Below, one piece after another: positions 1 through 7,870 of a stretch of DNA of 64,000 bases (its first letter is position 1; each line of letters starts with the position of its first letter). Made by a program: the position numbers and the translations under genes. Location: positions 2,242,501 through 2,306,500 of the forward strand of contig NZ_AP017470.1 in the NCBI RefSeq assembly GCF_016592575.1, read 5' to 3'. The DNA is from Thermotomaculum hydrothermale (GTDB taxonomy: Bacteria; Acidobacteriota; Holophagae; Thermotomaculales; Thermotomaculaceae). The notes under the pieces were generated by a model. The model saw only the letters and a list, made by a program, of their open reading frames with translations, was not told the origin of the DNA and did no database searches.

Positions 1-728
1 ATGATATAACCAACACCTAACATTGCAGGTGAAGCATTTGGTGATTTTAAAAGCATCCCCCCGCCGAATTTCTTTGACATTAATGATTTACCGTTTGTTG
101 TTAAAAAGTTTATGGCAGATGTTTTAAAGTGAATAAACTTTGAAAAGCTGTCTTTAAAAAGTGCAAGCCCGCCAACGGGGTTTTTGATAAATTCAAGAAA
201 AGCAGCAAAGAGTATTGAACCAAAAACATACTTTGCACCGCTTGCCCCACCCTGTCCTGCTTTAACGATTTCTGCGCATGCAACTGATTCAGGAAAGGGA
301 AGGGTTTTGTCTTCAACAAGCACTTTTCTTAAAAATGATACAAATAAAACGCCTAAAACACCGCCTAAAAGCATTAAAACTGTGGATTCAAAATAGTGTA
401 AATGGCTCCACAACGGCTTTCCAGTTGCAGGGTCTTTTGCAATAAGAAATGCAGGGATTGTAAATATTGCACCTGCAACAAGGGCCTCTCCAACAGCGGC
501 TGTTGTTCTGAATATGTTTTCTTCAAGAACAGAGCCTTTAAGCCCCTTTAACACAGCCATTGCCATAACTGCAGCCGGGAAGGTCGCGGCAACTGTAAGC
601 CCCACCTTTAATCCTAAATACGCGTTTGCGGCTCCAAGAACAACCGCAAAGATAGCACCGAAGAATACTGCTCTAAAGGTAAATTCTTTCAAATCTGTCT
701 TTTCGGGAACAAACGGTTTGTGTTCCAA
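1..728 (-). CDS. OPT-superfamily oligopeptide transporter (3' part cut off by window edge)
   Basis: The reading frame is open from a TTG at 728 to the window edge, giving 242 residues of the N-terminus. TTG is chosen because AAGGAGG (734-740, minus strand) lies 5 nt upstream and no in-frame ATG precedes the conserved region. Residues 20-60 carry the hallmark of the prokaryotic OPT family, a first membrane helix followed by AANAYLGLKVGLTVAATFPA, and a second conserved stretch (LPFPESVACAEIVKAG) follows near residue 130. These multi-spanning proteins take up oligopeptides or metal-chelate peptides by proton coupling. The full protein should be about 600 residues or more. It lies 11 nt after the cpaF stop, so it is probably the last visible gene of a crotonase-cpaF-OPT transcript. 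The substrate cannot be told from sequence. Confidence 0.85.
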   Translation of the reverse strand, partial: MEHKPFVPEKTDLKEFTFRAVFFGAIFAVVLGAANAYLGLKVGLTVAATFPAAVMAMAVLKGLKGSVLEENIFRTTAAVGEALVAGAIFTIPAFLIAKDPATGKPLWSHLHYFESTVLMLLGGVLGVLFVSFLRKVLVEDKTLPFPESVACAEIVKAGQGGASGAKYVFGSILFAAFLEFIKNPVGGLALFKDSFSKFIHFKTSAINFLTTNGKSLMSKKFGGGMLLKSPNASPAMLGVGYI

Positions 729-739
729 AACAACCTCCT

Positions 740-2173
740 TTATTTTATAGAATCAAGGAAACTTCCTTTCTTAACAAATCCAGCCTTTCTTGCCTCTTCA
801 AGAAATGTTGGCTTATTTCCAGTAAACTTTAATTCCCCAAAAACCTTTCCGTTTTCGTCTTTTCCTGTTCTTTCAAACACAAATATATGTTGCAGGTTAT
901 AACTCATATCTGGTTTTAAATCCATAACTTCTGAGATAAAGTTTACCTTTCTTGAACCGTCTTCAAACCTCTTGGTGTGAACTATTATATTTATAGCTGA
1001 TGAAATCTGCTCCCTTATTGCCTTTAACGGCAGTTGAATACCGCTTTGCAATGTTGTATTTTCAAGCCTTGAAAGGGTGTCAAAAGGGGAGTTTGAGTGA
1101 ATTGTTGACATTGAGCCGCCGTGCCCTGTGTTCATTGCCTGAAGCAAGTCAAAAGCCTCTCCCCCTCTAATTTCGCCTATTACAATTCTGTCAGGCCTCA
1201 TTCTCAATGTTGAGTGAAGCAAATCCCTTATTGTAACCTCTCCCCTTCCCTTTTTATCGGCAGGCTTTGCCTCCATTCTTAAAATATGCTCTTTCTGCAA
1301 TTGCAACTCAGCAGTATCCTCAATTACTATAATCCTCTCATTGTCTGGAATAAGAGATGAGAGAACATTCAAAAGTGTTGTTTTACCTGAACCTGTACCG
1401 CCTGAAACTATGACATTCTGCTTCATTAAAATACAGAGTTCAATAAAATCTATTGCATCCTGAGTGATAGCGCCAAAGTTAATCAAATCCTGCAAGGTTA
1501 ATGCTTTTTTGGAAAATTTTCTTATTGAAACATAGGTGCCTGTCAATGCGCATGGTGGAATAACAGCGGCCACACGGGAGCCATCGTCAAGCCTTGCATC
1601 AAGCCTTGGGTTTATTTCGCTTACCTCTTTCCCTAAAGCCCTTGCTATATTTTTAACTGCAGCGACAAGCGCTTTTTCGCTTGCGAATTTTTTGTCTGTC
1701 TTTTCAATCTTTCCCTTTCTCTCAATATAAATCTTGTCGTGTCCGTTTATCATAATTTCAGAAATAGAAGCGTCTTCAAGAAAATCGTTTATGGGGGCTA
1801 AAAAAGGTCTAACATAGGCAAAGGGGTCAAACTTAAACTCAACCTGCTCTTCTTCAACAGGTGCTTCTGTTTTAAAATCCTCACCAACAATGGAAATCAC
1901 AAAATCTCCAATCTGCACACTGTCCCCAAAGGATAAATCAGCGCTTCTTTCCACTTTCTCGTTGTTGAAAAGAATTCCATTTGTGCTTTTCAAGTCTTCA
2001 ATTGTTATCTTTTCTCCCCTGACCATAACCCTTGCATGTCTTGAGGAAACCTTCGGGCTGTTTAAAACAACCTCATTTGATGAAGACCTTCCAATAAAGA
2101 AGATAGGCTGATTTAAACTCTTAACCCATTCCTTATTGTTTGAAAGGTCTTTAATTAAAACTTTAAACCCCAT
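740..2173 (-). CDS. cpaF: FHA-domain CpaF/TadA-type secretion ATPase
   Basis: A 477-residue protein with two parts. Residues about 24-75 form a forkhead-associated (phosphothreonine-binding) domain with the GRSSSNEV, SSRHA and STNG motifs. From about 118 onward it is a CpaF-type hexameric ATPase: Walker A GGTGSGKTT at 258-266, Walker B region with IVIEDTAEL, and the Asp/His boxes around GEIRGGEAFDLLQAMNTGHGGSMSTIHSN. CpaF/TadA powers Flp (Tad) pilus or related type II/IV secretion on the cytoplasmic face. No other tad gene (pilin, prepilin peptidase, TadB/C, RcpA) is near, which is unusual. It starts at ATG with a G-rich ribosome site and lies 22 nt after the crotonase gene. The FHA fusion suggests control by Ser/Thr phosphorylation (inference). 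Confidence 0.9.
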   Translation of the reverse strand: MGFKVLIKDLSNNKEWVKSLNQPIFFIGRSSSNEVVLNSPKVSSRHARVMVRGEKITIEDLKSTNGILFNNEKVERSADLSFGDSVQIGDFVISIVGEDFKTEAPVEEEQVEFKFDPFAYVRPFLAPINDFLEDASISEIMINGHDKIYIERKGKIEKTDKKFASEKALVAAVKNIARALGKEVSEINPRLDARLDDGSRVAAVIPPCALTGTYVSIRKFSKKALTLQDLINFGAITQDAIDFIELCILMKQNVIVSGGTGSGKTTLLNVLSSLIPDNERIIVIEDTAELQLQKEHILRMEAKPADKKGRGEVTIRDLLHSTLRMRPDRIVIGEIRGGEAFDLLQAMNTGHGGSMSTIHSNSPFDTLSRLENTTLQSGIQLPLKAIREQISSAINIIVHTKRFEDGSRKVNFISEVMDLKPDMSYNLQHIFVFERTGKDENGKVFGELKFTGNKPTFLEEARKAGFVKKGSFLDSIK

Positions 2174-2195
2174 AGACGCCCCCGAAAATTTTTAA

Positions 2196-2975
2196 TTATT
2201 TGCCCTTAAACTTTGCCTCCCTCTTTTCAAGGAATGCGCTAACCCCTTCCTTTGCATCTTCAGTTGCGAAACATAAGCCAAATAGGTTGGATTCAAGTGC
2301 GCAGGCCTTTTCAAACGGCATTTCTTTTCCTTCCATAATTGCCTTTTTGCAGTAGTAAACTGCAATTGGTGAATTTTTCTGGATATCCTTTATTGATTTA
2401 ATCGCTTCATCAACAAGGTTTTCTTCAACAATCCTATCAACAATTCCTATCTTTAAAGCCTCTTCGGCACTTACCATTCTTCCAGTCATGCAAATTTCCA
2501 TAGCCTTGCTGTGCCCAATAAGCCTTGTAAGTCTTTGAGTGCCTGCATAACCCGGTATAAGCCCCAACTTAACCTCAGGTTGTCCAACCTTTGCATTGGG
2601 AGAAGCGTATCTAAATGTGCAGCTCATAGCAAGTTCAAGCCCTCCACCTAATGCAAAGCCGTTTATTGCCGCAATTGAAGGGAATGGCAAATCTTCAATC
2701 TTCTTGAAAATACTCTGACCCCATTCACTCTGCTTCCTTGCCTCTTCAGGTGTTTTCCCCTGAAATTCAGATATATCAGCCCCTGCAACAAAAGACTTCT
2801 CCCCTGCACCAGTAATTACAAGCCCTAATGTGTTTTCCTTTGTTTTAATAAAATCAATTGCCCTGTCAAGTTCGGTTAAAACAGTGTGGTTTAATGCGTT
2901 TAAAACCTTTGGCCTGTTTATTGTTAAGACAAAAATTCCGTCTCTTTCTTCAAGTAAAATAGTTTCAAACTCCAT
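2196..2975 (-). CDS. Enoyl-CoA hydratase/isomerase (crotonase family)
   Basis: 259 residues, full length for the family. The oxyanion-hole segment FVAGADISEF is at 62-71. Two glutamates that match the catalytic pair of rat crotonase (Glu144/Glu164) are present at Glu114 (GGLELAM) and Glu134 (GQPEV), with the same 20-residue spacing, followed by the conserved GTQRLTRLIG. This supports syn-hydration of 2-enoyl-CoA in beta-oxidation or butanoyl/crotonyl-CoA metabolism. Start ATG has GGAGG upstream. It heads the minus-strand group crotonase-cpaF-OPT. It could supply the hydratase step that is missing from the acyl-CoA operon at 17-24 kb, but that is only inference. Confidence 0.9.
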   Translation of the reverse strand: MEFETILLEERDGIFVLTINRPKVLNALNHTVLTELDRAIDFIKTKENTLGLVITGAGEKSFVAGADISEFQGKTPEEARKQSEWGQSIFKKIEDLPFPSIAAINGFALGGGLELAMSCTFRYASPNAKVGQPEVKLGLIPGYAGTQRLTRLIGHSKAMEICMTGRMVSAEEALKIGIVDRIVEENLVDEAIKSIKDIQKNSPIAVYYCKKAIMEGKEMPFEKACALESNLFGLCFATEDAKEGVSAFLEKREAKFKGK

Positions 2976-3004
2976 AACCCCTCCTTTAAATTTTGATTAT
3001 TTTC

Positions 3005-3010
3005 ATTATA
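3005..3010 (-). promoter_or_regulatory. Extended -10 promoter of the crotonase operon
   Basis: On the minus strand TATAAT is preceded by TGT, giving an extended -10 (TGnTATAAT), 30 nt before the crotonase start codon. No good -35 is visible. Confidence 0.55.
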
Positions 3011-3112
3011 ACAAAACTTTTTTGCGTAAAATACAATATGTTAAAGCCTTTTTTACTTTTTTTAATTAAAAGGTAAAATATAAACGGTAAAAGTAATATA
3101 CAGGGAGTTGAA

Positions 3113-4066
3113 ATGGAATACAAACCGTCTTTTTTGTTTAGAAATGGATATATAAGCACAATTTACCCAACATACTTTAGAAAGGTTGAAGGAGTAAATT
3201 ACAGAAGAGAAAAGATTGACACCTTTGACGATGACTTCCTTCTTCTTGACTGGTCTGAAGTAAGCGACAATAAAGATTACCTTGCAATAATCTCTCACGG
3301 CCTTGAAGGTAAGTCAGACAGGGCTTATGTCAGGGGAATGGCAAAGGCTTTTAACTCAATAGGGGTAAATGCACTTGCATGGAATTTCAGAGGTTGCGGC
3401 GGCGAGCCAAACAAAAAACCTCAAATGTACCACAGCTGCAAGATTGAGGATTTAGAGTGCGTTATAAAGCATGCAATAGAAAAGGGATATAAAAATATTG
3501 TCCTTGTCGGCTTTTCAATGGGCGGAAATTTAAGCCTTTACTATGCAGGAAAAATGGGGGACAAGATTTTGCCACAGGTAAAAGGGGTTATAGCCTTTTC
3601 AGTCCCCCTTGACATCAGAGATGTTTCAGAAACTCTTGCAAAGCCAAGAAACAAAATCTTTATGAAAAGGTTTTTGAAAATGCTTAGGGAAAAGATTGAG
3701 GTAAAATCAAAGATGTTTCCGAAAATTGTTTCCATTGAAGGATATGAAAAGATAAAGGATTTTAAAGACTTTGACGACAGGTACACAGCCCCCCTTCACG
3801 GATTTAAAAACGCATACCATTACTGGGAAACATGCTCATCAAAGCAATACCTTGAAAATATTAAAATCCCCACCCTAATTGTAAATGCCCAAAATGACCC
3901 ATTTTTAGGTGATAAGTGCTATCCAGAAGAGGTTAAGAATAAGAATATTACCCTTCTTTACCCGAAATACGGGGGGCATGTTGGCTTTGTTTTAAAGAGA
4001 AAAGACGGCCTATACTGGTCTGAATTGACTGCAATAGATTTTTTCAAAGAGAAAATAAGGAAGTAG
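3113..4066 (+). CDS. Alpha/beta hydrolase, YheT/AB-hydrolase-4 type
   Basis: 317 residues. The family signature SHGLEGKSDRAYVRGMA (61-77) and WNFRGCGGEPN (90-100) match the YheT/ABHD1-3 group. The nucleophile elbow GFSMGG puts the catalytic Ser at 135; the acid lies in NAQNDPFLG and the His in GGHVGF near the C-terminus, so the triad is complete. These enzymes are esterases or lipases whose bacterial substrates are poorly known. Start ATG has GGGAG upstream. The gene is monocistronic-looking, divergent from the crotonase gene, with 116 nt of empty sequence before the next gene. Confidence 0.85.
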   Translation: MEYKPSFLFRNGYISTIYPTYFRKVEGVNYRREKIDTFDDDFLLLDWSEVSDNKDYLAIISHGLEGKSDRAYVRGMAKAFNSIGVNALAWNFRGCGGEPNKKPQMYHSCKIEDLECVIKHAIEKGYKNIVLVGFSMGGNLSLYYAGKMGDKILPQVKGVIAFSVPLDIRDVSETLAKPRNKIFMKRFLKMLREKIEVKSKMFPKIVSIEGYEKIKDFKDFDDRYTAPLHGFKNAYHYWETCSSKQYLENIKIPTLIVNAQNDPFLGDKCYPEEVKNKNITLLYPKYGGHVGFVLKRKDGLYWSELTAIDFFKEKIRK

Positions 4067-4170
4067 AAAAAAGGGAATAATCTGTGCTTTTTTACTTTAA
4101 AAATGAATTTAGGTCAACTTTTTTCAGGACGAGATAAGACAACCCAATACCCTTAACCTTTCTTTTGTTA

Positions 4171-4176
4171 TATAAT
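4171..4176 (+). promoter_or_regulatory. TATAAT placed 6 nt before the epimerase start (leaderless type)
   Basis: TATAAT at 4171-4176 is followed by only TAAACT and then the ATG at 4183. There is no Shine-Dalgarno. Transcription would be expected to start at or next to the A of ATG, giving a leaderless mRNA. No clear -35 is seen. Confidence 0.5.
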
Positions 4177-4182
4177 TAAACT

Positions 4183-5037
4183 ATGAAAAGGATTGCTATT
4201 ACAGGGTCAACAGGGTTTGTTGCATCTTACCTTATTCCGTTTTTGAAAGAAAAGGGGTATGAAATTATCCCTGTTGTGAGAGGGGATTTTGAGGATTTAA
4301 ACAAACTTAAAGAAAAGCTTGAAAAAGCGGATATTGTGGTCAACCTTGCAGGTGCGCCTATTGTGAAAAGGTGGAGTAAAAGATATAAAAAGGAACTTTA
4401 TTCAAGCAGGGTTGATTTAACAAAAAAGATTGTTGAAACCTTAAATGATTTGAACAAATTTCCTGAATGTTCTATCTCTGCATCTGCTGTTGGGGTTTAT
4501 CCTGATTTTAAAGAGTGTACTGAAAATTGCACTGATTTAAGAGAGGATTTTTTAGGCAAACTTTGCAACGACTGGGAAGGTGAGGCTTTTAAGTTAAAGG
4601 GTAAATCAAGGGTTGTTGTTTTAAGGATAGGGGTTGTTATTGGCAAAAACGGGGGGATTATTAAAAAGGTATCCATTCCCTTTAAGCTTGGGTTAGGCGG
4701 GAAGTTGGGAAGCGGAAAGCAGGGGTTTTCCTGGATTCACATTGAGGATTTAATCAATGTAATACTCTTTGCTATTGAAAATAAAAAGGTTGAAGGGGTT
4801 GTAAATGCCGTCTCTCCTGAACCTGTCAACAATATTGAGTTTACAAAGACTCTTTCAAGGGTTTTAAAAAAGCTTGCAATTTTCCCTGTGCCCGCTTTTG
4901 CTTTAAGGCTTTTATTTGGCGAGGGGGCAGGTATTTTGCTTGAAGGGCAGAGGGTTATACCTGAAAAACTGATAAATTACGGCTTTGAGTTTAAATTCCC
5001 TGATTTAGAGTTGGCTTTAAAGCAGGTTTTTTCATGA
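4183..5037 (+). CDS. TIGR01777-type NAD(P)-dependent epimerase (YfcH/SDR39U1-like)
   Basis: 284 residues. The N-terminus ITGSTGFVASYLIPFL is a variant of the dinucleotide-binding TGxTGxxG motif; the second loop has VNLAGAPIVKRWSKRYKKEL, and GVYPDF takes the place of the usual GYYG. The C-terminal segment (VNAVSPEPVNNIEFTKTLSRVL, then FALRLLFGEGAGILLEGQRVIPEKL) is typical of the TIGR01777/YfcH family, whose physiological substrate is unknown; it is sometimes linked to cell division. The start has no ribosome site and a -10 box directly upstream. Its TGA overlaps the ATG of the recombinase gene by 4 nt, so the two are translationally coupled. Confidence 0.85.
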   Translation: MKRIAITGSTGFVASYLIPFLKEKGYEIIPVVRGDFEDLNKLKEKLEKADIVVNLAGAPIVKRWSKRYKKELYSSRVDLTKKIVETLNDLNKFPECSISASAVGVYPDFKECTENCTDLREDFLGKLCNDWEGEAFKLKGKSRVVVLRIGVVIGKNGGIIKKVSIPFKLGLGGKLGSGKQGFSWIHIEDLINVILFAIENKKVEGVVNAVSPEPVNNIEFTKTLSRVLKKLAIFPVPAFALRLLFGEGAGILLEGQRVIPEKLINYGFEFKFPDLELALKQVFS

Positions 5038-5942
5038 GGGATTTTAAGTTTTATTCGCAGGCTTTCCTTGATTACCTTTTAAAAGAGAAGAATTACTCAA
5101 TCAACACAATTATTGCATACAAGGAAGACCTTGAGTTGTTTGAGGATTTTTTAAACCTGTTTAACCTTAAAGTGGAAAATGTGGAAAAAGAAGATGTTAG
5201 AATGTTTGTTTCTTACCTTTCAAGGAAAAATTTTGAGAAGAATACAATTGCAAGAAAAATAAGCGCTTTAAAATCCTTTTTTTCTTTTTTGAAAAACAGG
5301 AAGTTTATTAAGAAAAATCCTGCTGCCCTTGTTTCTTCACCAAAGAGGGGAAAGGTATTGCCGTCTTTTATGACTGAAGAAGAGGTTGAGAAGCTTTTTG
5401 ATTCCCTTCCTTCTCCTGATGACTTTAAGTCTGCAAGGGATGTTGCAATAATGGAGCTTTTCTATGCCACAGGCTTGAGGGTTTCTGAGTTAGCAAACTT
5501 AAAGATGAGGGATATTGATATTCAAAATCAGATTGTAAGGGTTTTTGGAAAGGGGGGTAAGGAGAGGATTGTCCCCTTTGGAATTCCTGCAAAAGAGGCT
5601 CTTTTAAGGTATTTTAAGTTTAGAAGAGAGCATTTAATTGAAAAGAAAAACCTTACTGAAGAGTTTGTTTTCCTCAATGTTAGAGACGGTAAGCACATTA
5701 CAGATAGGGGGATAAAGTTTGTTGTAACTAATATGCTTAAAAAAATATCCTCAATGAAGAAGCTTTCAGTGCACTCTTTAAGGCACACATTTGCCACACA
5801 TTTGCTGAATAAGGGGGCTGATTTAAGGGCTATTCAGGAGTTGTTGGGCCATGCTTCGTTATCCACAACTCAAAGATACACTCACCTTTCAATTGATAAG
5901 TTGATTGATATTTACAGAAACTCTCATCCGGACGAAAAGTGA
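5034..5942 (+). CDS. xer: Tyrosine recombinase, XerC/XerD family
   Basis: 302 residues, the usual length of a chromosomal Xer. An N-terminal SAM-like core-binding domain (about 5-90) precedes the catalytic domain. All catalytic residues are seen: Arg149 in ATGLRVSEL, Lys173 in GKGGKER, His247 and Arg250 in HSLRHTFATHLL, His273 in LGHAS, and the nucleophile Tyr282. It would resolve chromosome dimers at dif during division. No other Xer gene is in the window, so XerC and XerD cannot be told apart; a single-recombinase XerH/XerA-like role is possible. No integron, phage or dif site is seen beside it, so it looks like a housekeeping gene. Confidence 0.9.
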   Translation: MRDFKFYSQAFLDYLLKEKNYSINTIIAYKEDLELFEDFLNLFNLKVENVEKEDVRMFVSYLSRKNFEKNTIARKISALKSFFSFLKNRKFIKKNPAALVSSPKRGKVLPSFMTEEEVEKLFDSLPSPDDFKSARDVAIMELFYATGLRVSELANLKMRDIDIQNQIVRVFGKGGKERIVPFGIPAKEALLRYFKFRREHLIEKKNLTEEFVFLNVRDGKHITDRGIKFVVTNMLKKISSMKKLSVHSLRHTFATHLLNKGADLRAIQELLGHASLSTTQRYTHLSIDKLIDIYRNSHPDEK

Positions 5943-6024
5943 AAAATTTAAGGTTTCTCCTTATTTACCAATAAATTTTTTATGCTAAAATGTTTTCAAC
6001 AAAATAAATAAAAAGGGGTGTTAA

Positions 6025-6480
6025 GTGAAACTGACTCCATTTTTAAATGAAGAAAAGATTATAATTGATTTTAAAGCAAAAAATAAGCTCAATTTTTTTT
6101 CAAAGTGTGCTGATTTAATAGTCAAACACCACCCTGATTTTGACAGGGAAGAGGTGCTTGAACTTTTTTTAAAGAGGGAAGAGACAATGTCAACCGGTAT
6201 TGGCAATGGTGTTGCTATTCCGCACATTGTTTACGGAAAGTGCAGGGCGCATGAGATTTATTTTTTCAAACTTGGTGACCCTATTGATTTTAATTCCCTT
6301 GACGGAAAGCCTGTAAGTTTGCTTTTTGTTGTAATAGGGAATGCGGCTAAAAGTAATCTGGTTCATTTGCAGATTCTTGCAAAGCTTGCAAGGTTGTTGA
6401 AGAAGGATGATTTTGTAAACAAATTGAAGAATGTTCAAAAACCTGAAGAAGTTATGGAGATAATTAGAGAGTATGAGTGA
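6025..6480 (+). CDS. PTS EIIA type-2-like regulatory protein
   Basis: 151 residues from a GTG start with AAAAGGGG upstream. The fold is that of fructose/mannitol EIIA (PtsN-like): DREEVLELFLKREETMSTGIGNGVAIPH places the phospho-accepting His at 67, and HLQILAKLARLLKKDDFVNKL follows. No EIIB, EIIC, HPr or EI gene is near. The gene overlaps by 8 nt with a PII-like gene and heads an operon of two antiporter-like membrane proteins. EIIA-like domains are known to be coupled to cation/proton antiporters in some lineages, so a regulatory rather than sugar-transport role is inferred, with phosphorylation of His67 as input. Confidence 0.85.
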   Translation: MKLTPFLNEEKIIIDFKAKNKLNFFSKCADLIVKHHPDFDREEVLELFLKREETMSTGIGNGVAIPHIVYGKCRAHEIYFFKLGDPIDFNSLDGKPVSLLFVVIGNAAKSNLVHLQILAKLARLLKKDDFVNKLKNVQKPEEVMEIIREYE

Positions 6481-6814
6481 TGCAAAGTTGCTTGTTTGTA
6501 TAATTGAAAAAGAGGAAAAGCTTGAAGAGGTTTTAGAAGGCCTTGTTGAAATTGGGATAACAGGTGCTTCTATCCTTGATGTAAGGGGTATGTTTGAATT
6601 TCTTGCTGACGAAATCCCCATTTTTGCAGGTTTTAGAAACCTTATTGAAGACAAAAATCCCACAAATAAAATGATTATTTCAGTAATTAAAGACGACAAT
6701 TTGCTGAAAGAGGCTATGGATACAATAGAAGAGATTTACGGCTCTTTCTCTAACCCCAACACAGGTATTATGTTTTCTCTCAATATAGGAAATTTAAGAG
6801 GATTGAAGTTGTAA
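6473..6814 (+). CDS. PII-like small signalling protein
   Basis: 113 residues. The order beta-alpha-beta (KLLVCIIEKEEKLEEVLEGLVEIGITGASILDVRG), a loop of about 25 residues, then beta-alpha-beta (KMIISVIKDDNLLKEAMDTIEEIYG) matches the ferredoxin-like repeat of the PII superfamily, with the loop at 40-63 in T-loop position. It lacks the canonical PII Tyr-uridylylation motif and ends in a short tail (GIMFSLNIGNLRGLKL). PII-like proteins bind nucleotides and often control a neighbouring transporter. ATG overlaps the EIIA stop, and the next gene begins directly after its stop, so it is embedded in the antiporter operon. The family call is from fold pattern only. Confidence 0.65.
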   Translation: MSDAKLLVCIIEKEEKLEEVLEGLVEIGITGASILDVRGMFEFLADEIPIFAGFRNLIEDKNPTNKMIISVIKDDNLLKEAMDTIEEIYGSFSNPNTGIMFSLNIGNLRGLKL

Positions 6815-7870
6815 ATGCTTTCTGAAATTTTAATAGTATGTGCAATAATTCTCTCCTATTTTGGAATTGGTTTTGTATTTAACAAAAGGAGAATGTCTCC
6901 TTTTTTAGGGCTTGAGTTTCTTTTAATTGGGATTCTCTTTTCCCTGTTAGATATTGAAAAAAACAGTTTTTTGCCTATACTCCCTCCATTTTTAGGGGCA
7001 TTCGGACTATTAATGGGGGTTCAGGTTAAAGCAAAGGATTTGAAAGGTTTAAGCAGGGATTTTTATGTTAAGGTTTTTTCCTATTCCCTAATCGTCTTTT
7101 TCTTTCTTTTTATTGTTTTTGTCTCCTTTTTTTCAAAAGGGGAAGCTGCGGTTTTAGCGTCTATTTTCACTTTGGGAAGTTATAAGGTAATGGCAACATT
7201 TATCCCTGATAGAAAGAAAGAAGACAGGGAAAAGCTTTTTTTTGCTGCTTTTTTGCCTTTTGTTTGTATTTTAATTTACTTTTTTTCCAATTTTGTAAAC
7301 TTTAATCCTTCCGTCACAAAGTGGTTTTTCCTGCTTTTGTTTTTATTTGCAGTACTTTCAAGGCTTGTTTTTGCAGTGTTTGAAGGGGAGTCCCTGTTGG
7401 TTTTAGGTTTAATAGGCATTATCCTTTTCTTTTCTGAACTGGCATATATTAAGGGGGTTTCTCCGTTTCTTTCAATGTTTTTCCTTGGCTTTTATCTTGC
7501 AAATTACTGCAAAAAAGGTGATGAGTTATTTTCAATTTTAATTAGCGATGAAAAGCAGCTTTACACCATTTTCCTTATTTTTTTAGGTTTTGTATCAGGG
7601 CTTAAATTTAACTTGCCTGTTTTTAAAATTGGCTTTGTGATTTTTGTTGCAGTAGTCCTTGTTAAGTTCCTGTTTTTTCTGTTAAAAAAAGAGTCTTTTG
7701 TGCTTTACCTTTCCCCAGGCGCATTTGGGGTGGTTTTGCTTTCAGATTGCTGGCTTATTTCAGGGCATAAACAGGGAGATTTAATTTTGTCTTCATCAAT
7801 TGTGGTAGTCGTTCTTTTGCAGGTTTTTTCAATGCTTTACTTAAAGAGGGTTTATGCGGGAAAAGATTAA
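6815..7870 (+). CDS. Cation/proton antiporter-like membrane protein (divergent)
   Basis: 351 residues, strongly hydrophobic, with about 10-12 membrane helices. It resembles a CPA2-type exchanger in layout (LILPPFLGAFGLLMGVQVKAKDLKG after three helices) but lacks the clear paired acidic residue motif in the core helices seen in typical antiporters. It starts immediately after the PII-like stop and overlaps the next antiporter gene by 17 nt. It may be a partner subunit of that protein, or a degenerate paralogue acting as regulator. Substrate unknown. Confidence 0.65.
   Translation: MLSEILIVCAIILSYFGIGFVFNKRRMSPFLGLEFLLIGILFSLLDIEKNSFLPILPPFLGAFGLLMGVQVKAKDLKGLSRDFYVKVFSYSLIVFFFLFIVFVSFFSKGEAAVLASIFTLGSYKVMATFIPDRKKEDREKLFFAAFLPFVCILIYFFSNFVNFNPSVTKWFFLLLFLFAVLSRLVFAVFEGESLLVLGLIGIILFFSELAYIKGVSPFLSMFFLGFYLANYCKKGDELFSILISDEKQLYTIFLIFLGFVSGLKFNLPVFKIGFVIFVAVVLVKFLFFLLKKESFVLYLSPGAFGVVLLSDCWLISGHKQGDLILSSSIVVVVLLQVFSMLYLKRVYAGKD

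Noticed and set aside
3051-3080. Inverted repeat TTTTACTTTT...AAAAGGTAAAA before the YheT gene as a third copy of the suf-type palindrome
   Set aside because: Arms are similar only by A/T content, spacing differs, and the 14-bp core is absent.
5034-5942. Xer recombinase as a phage or integrative-element integrase
   Set aside because: Length and motifs fit a housekeeping Xer, and no attachment site, excisionase or cargo gene is near.
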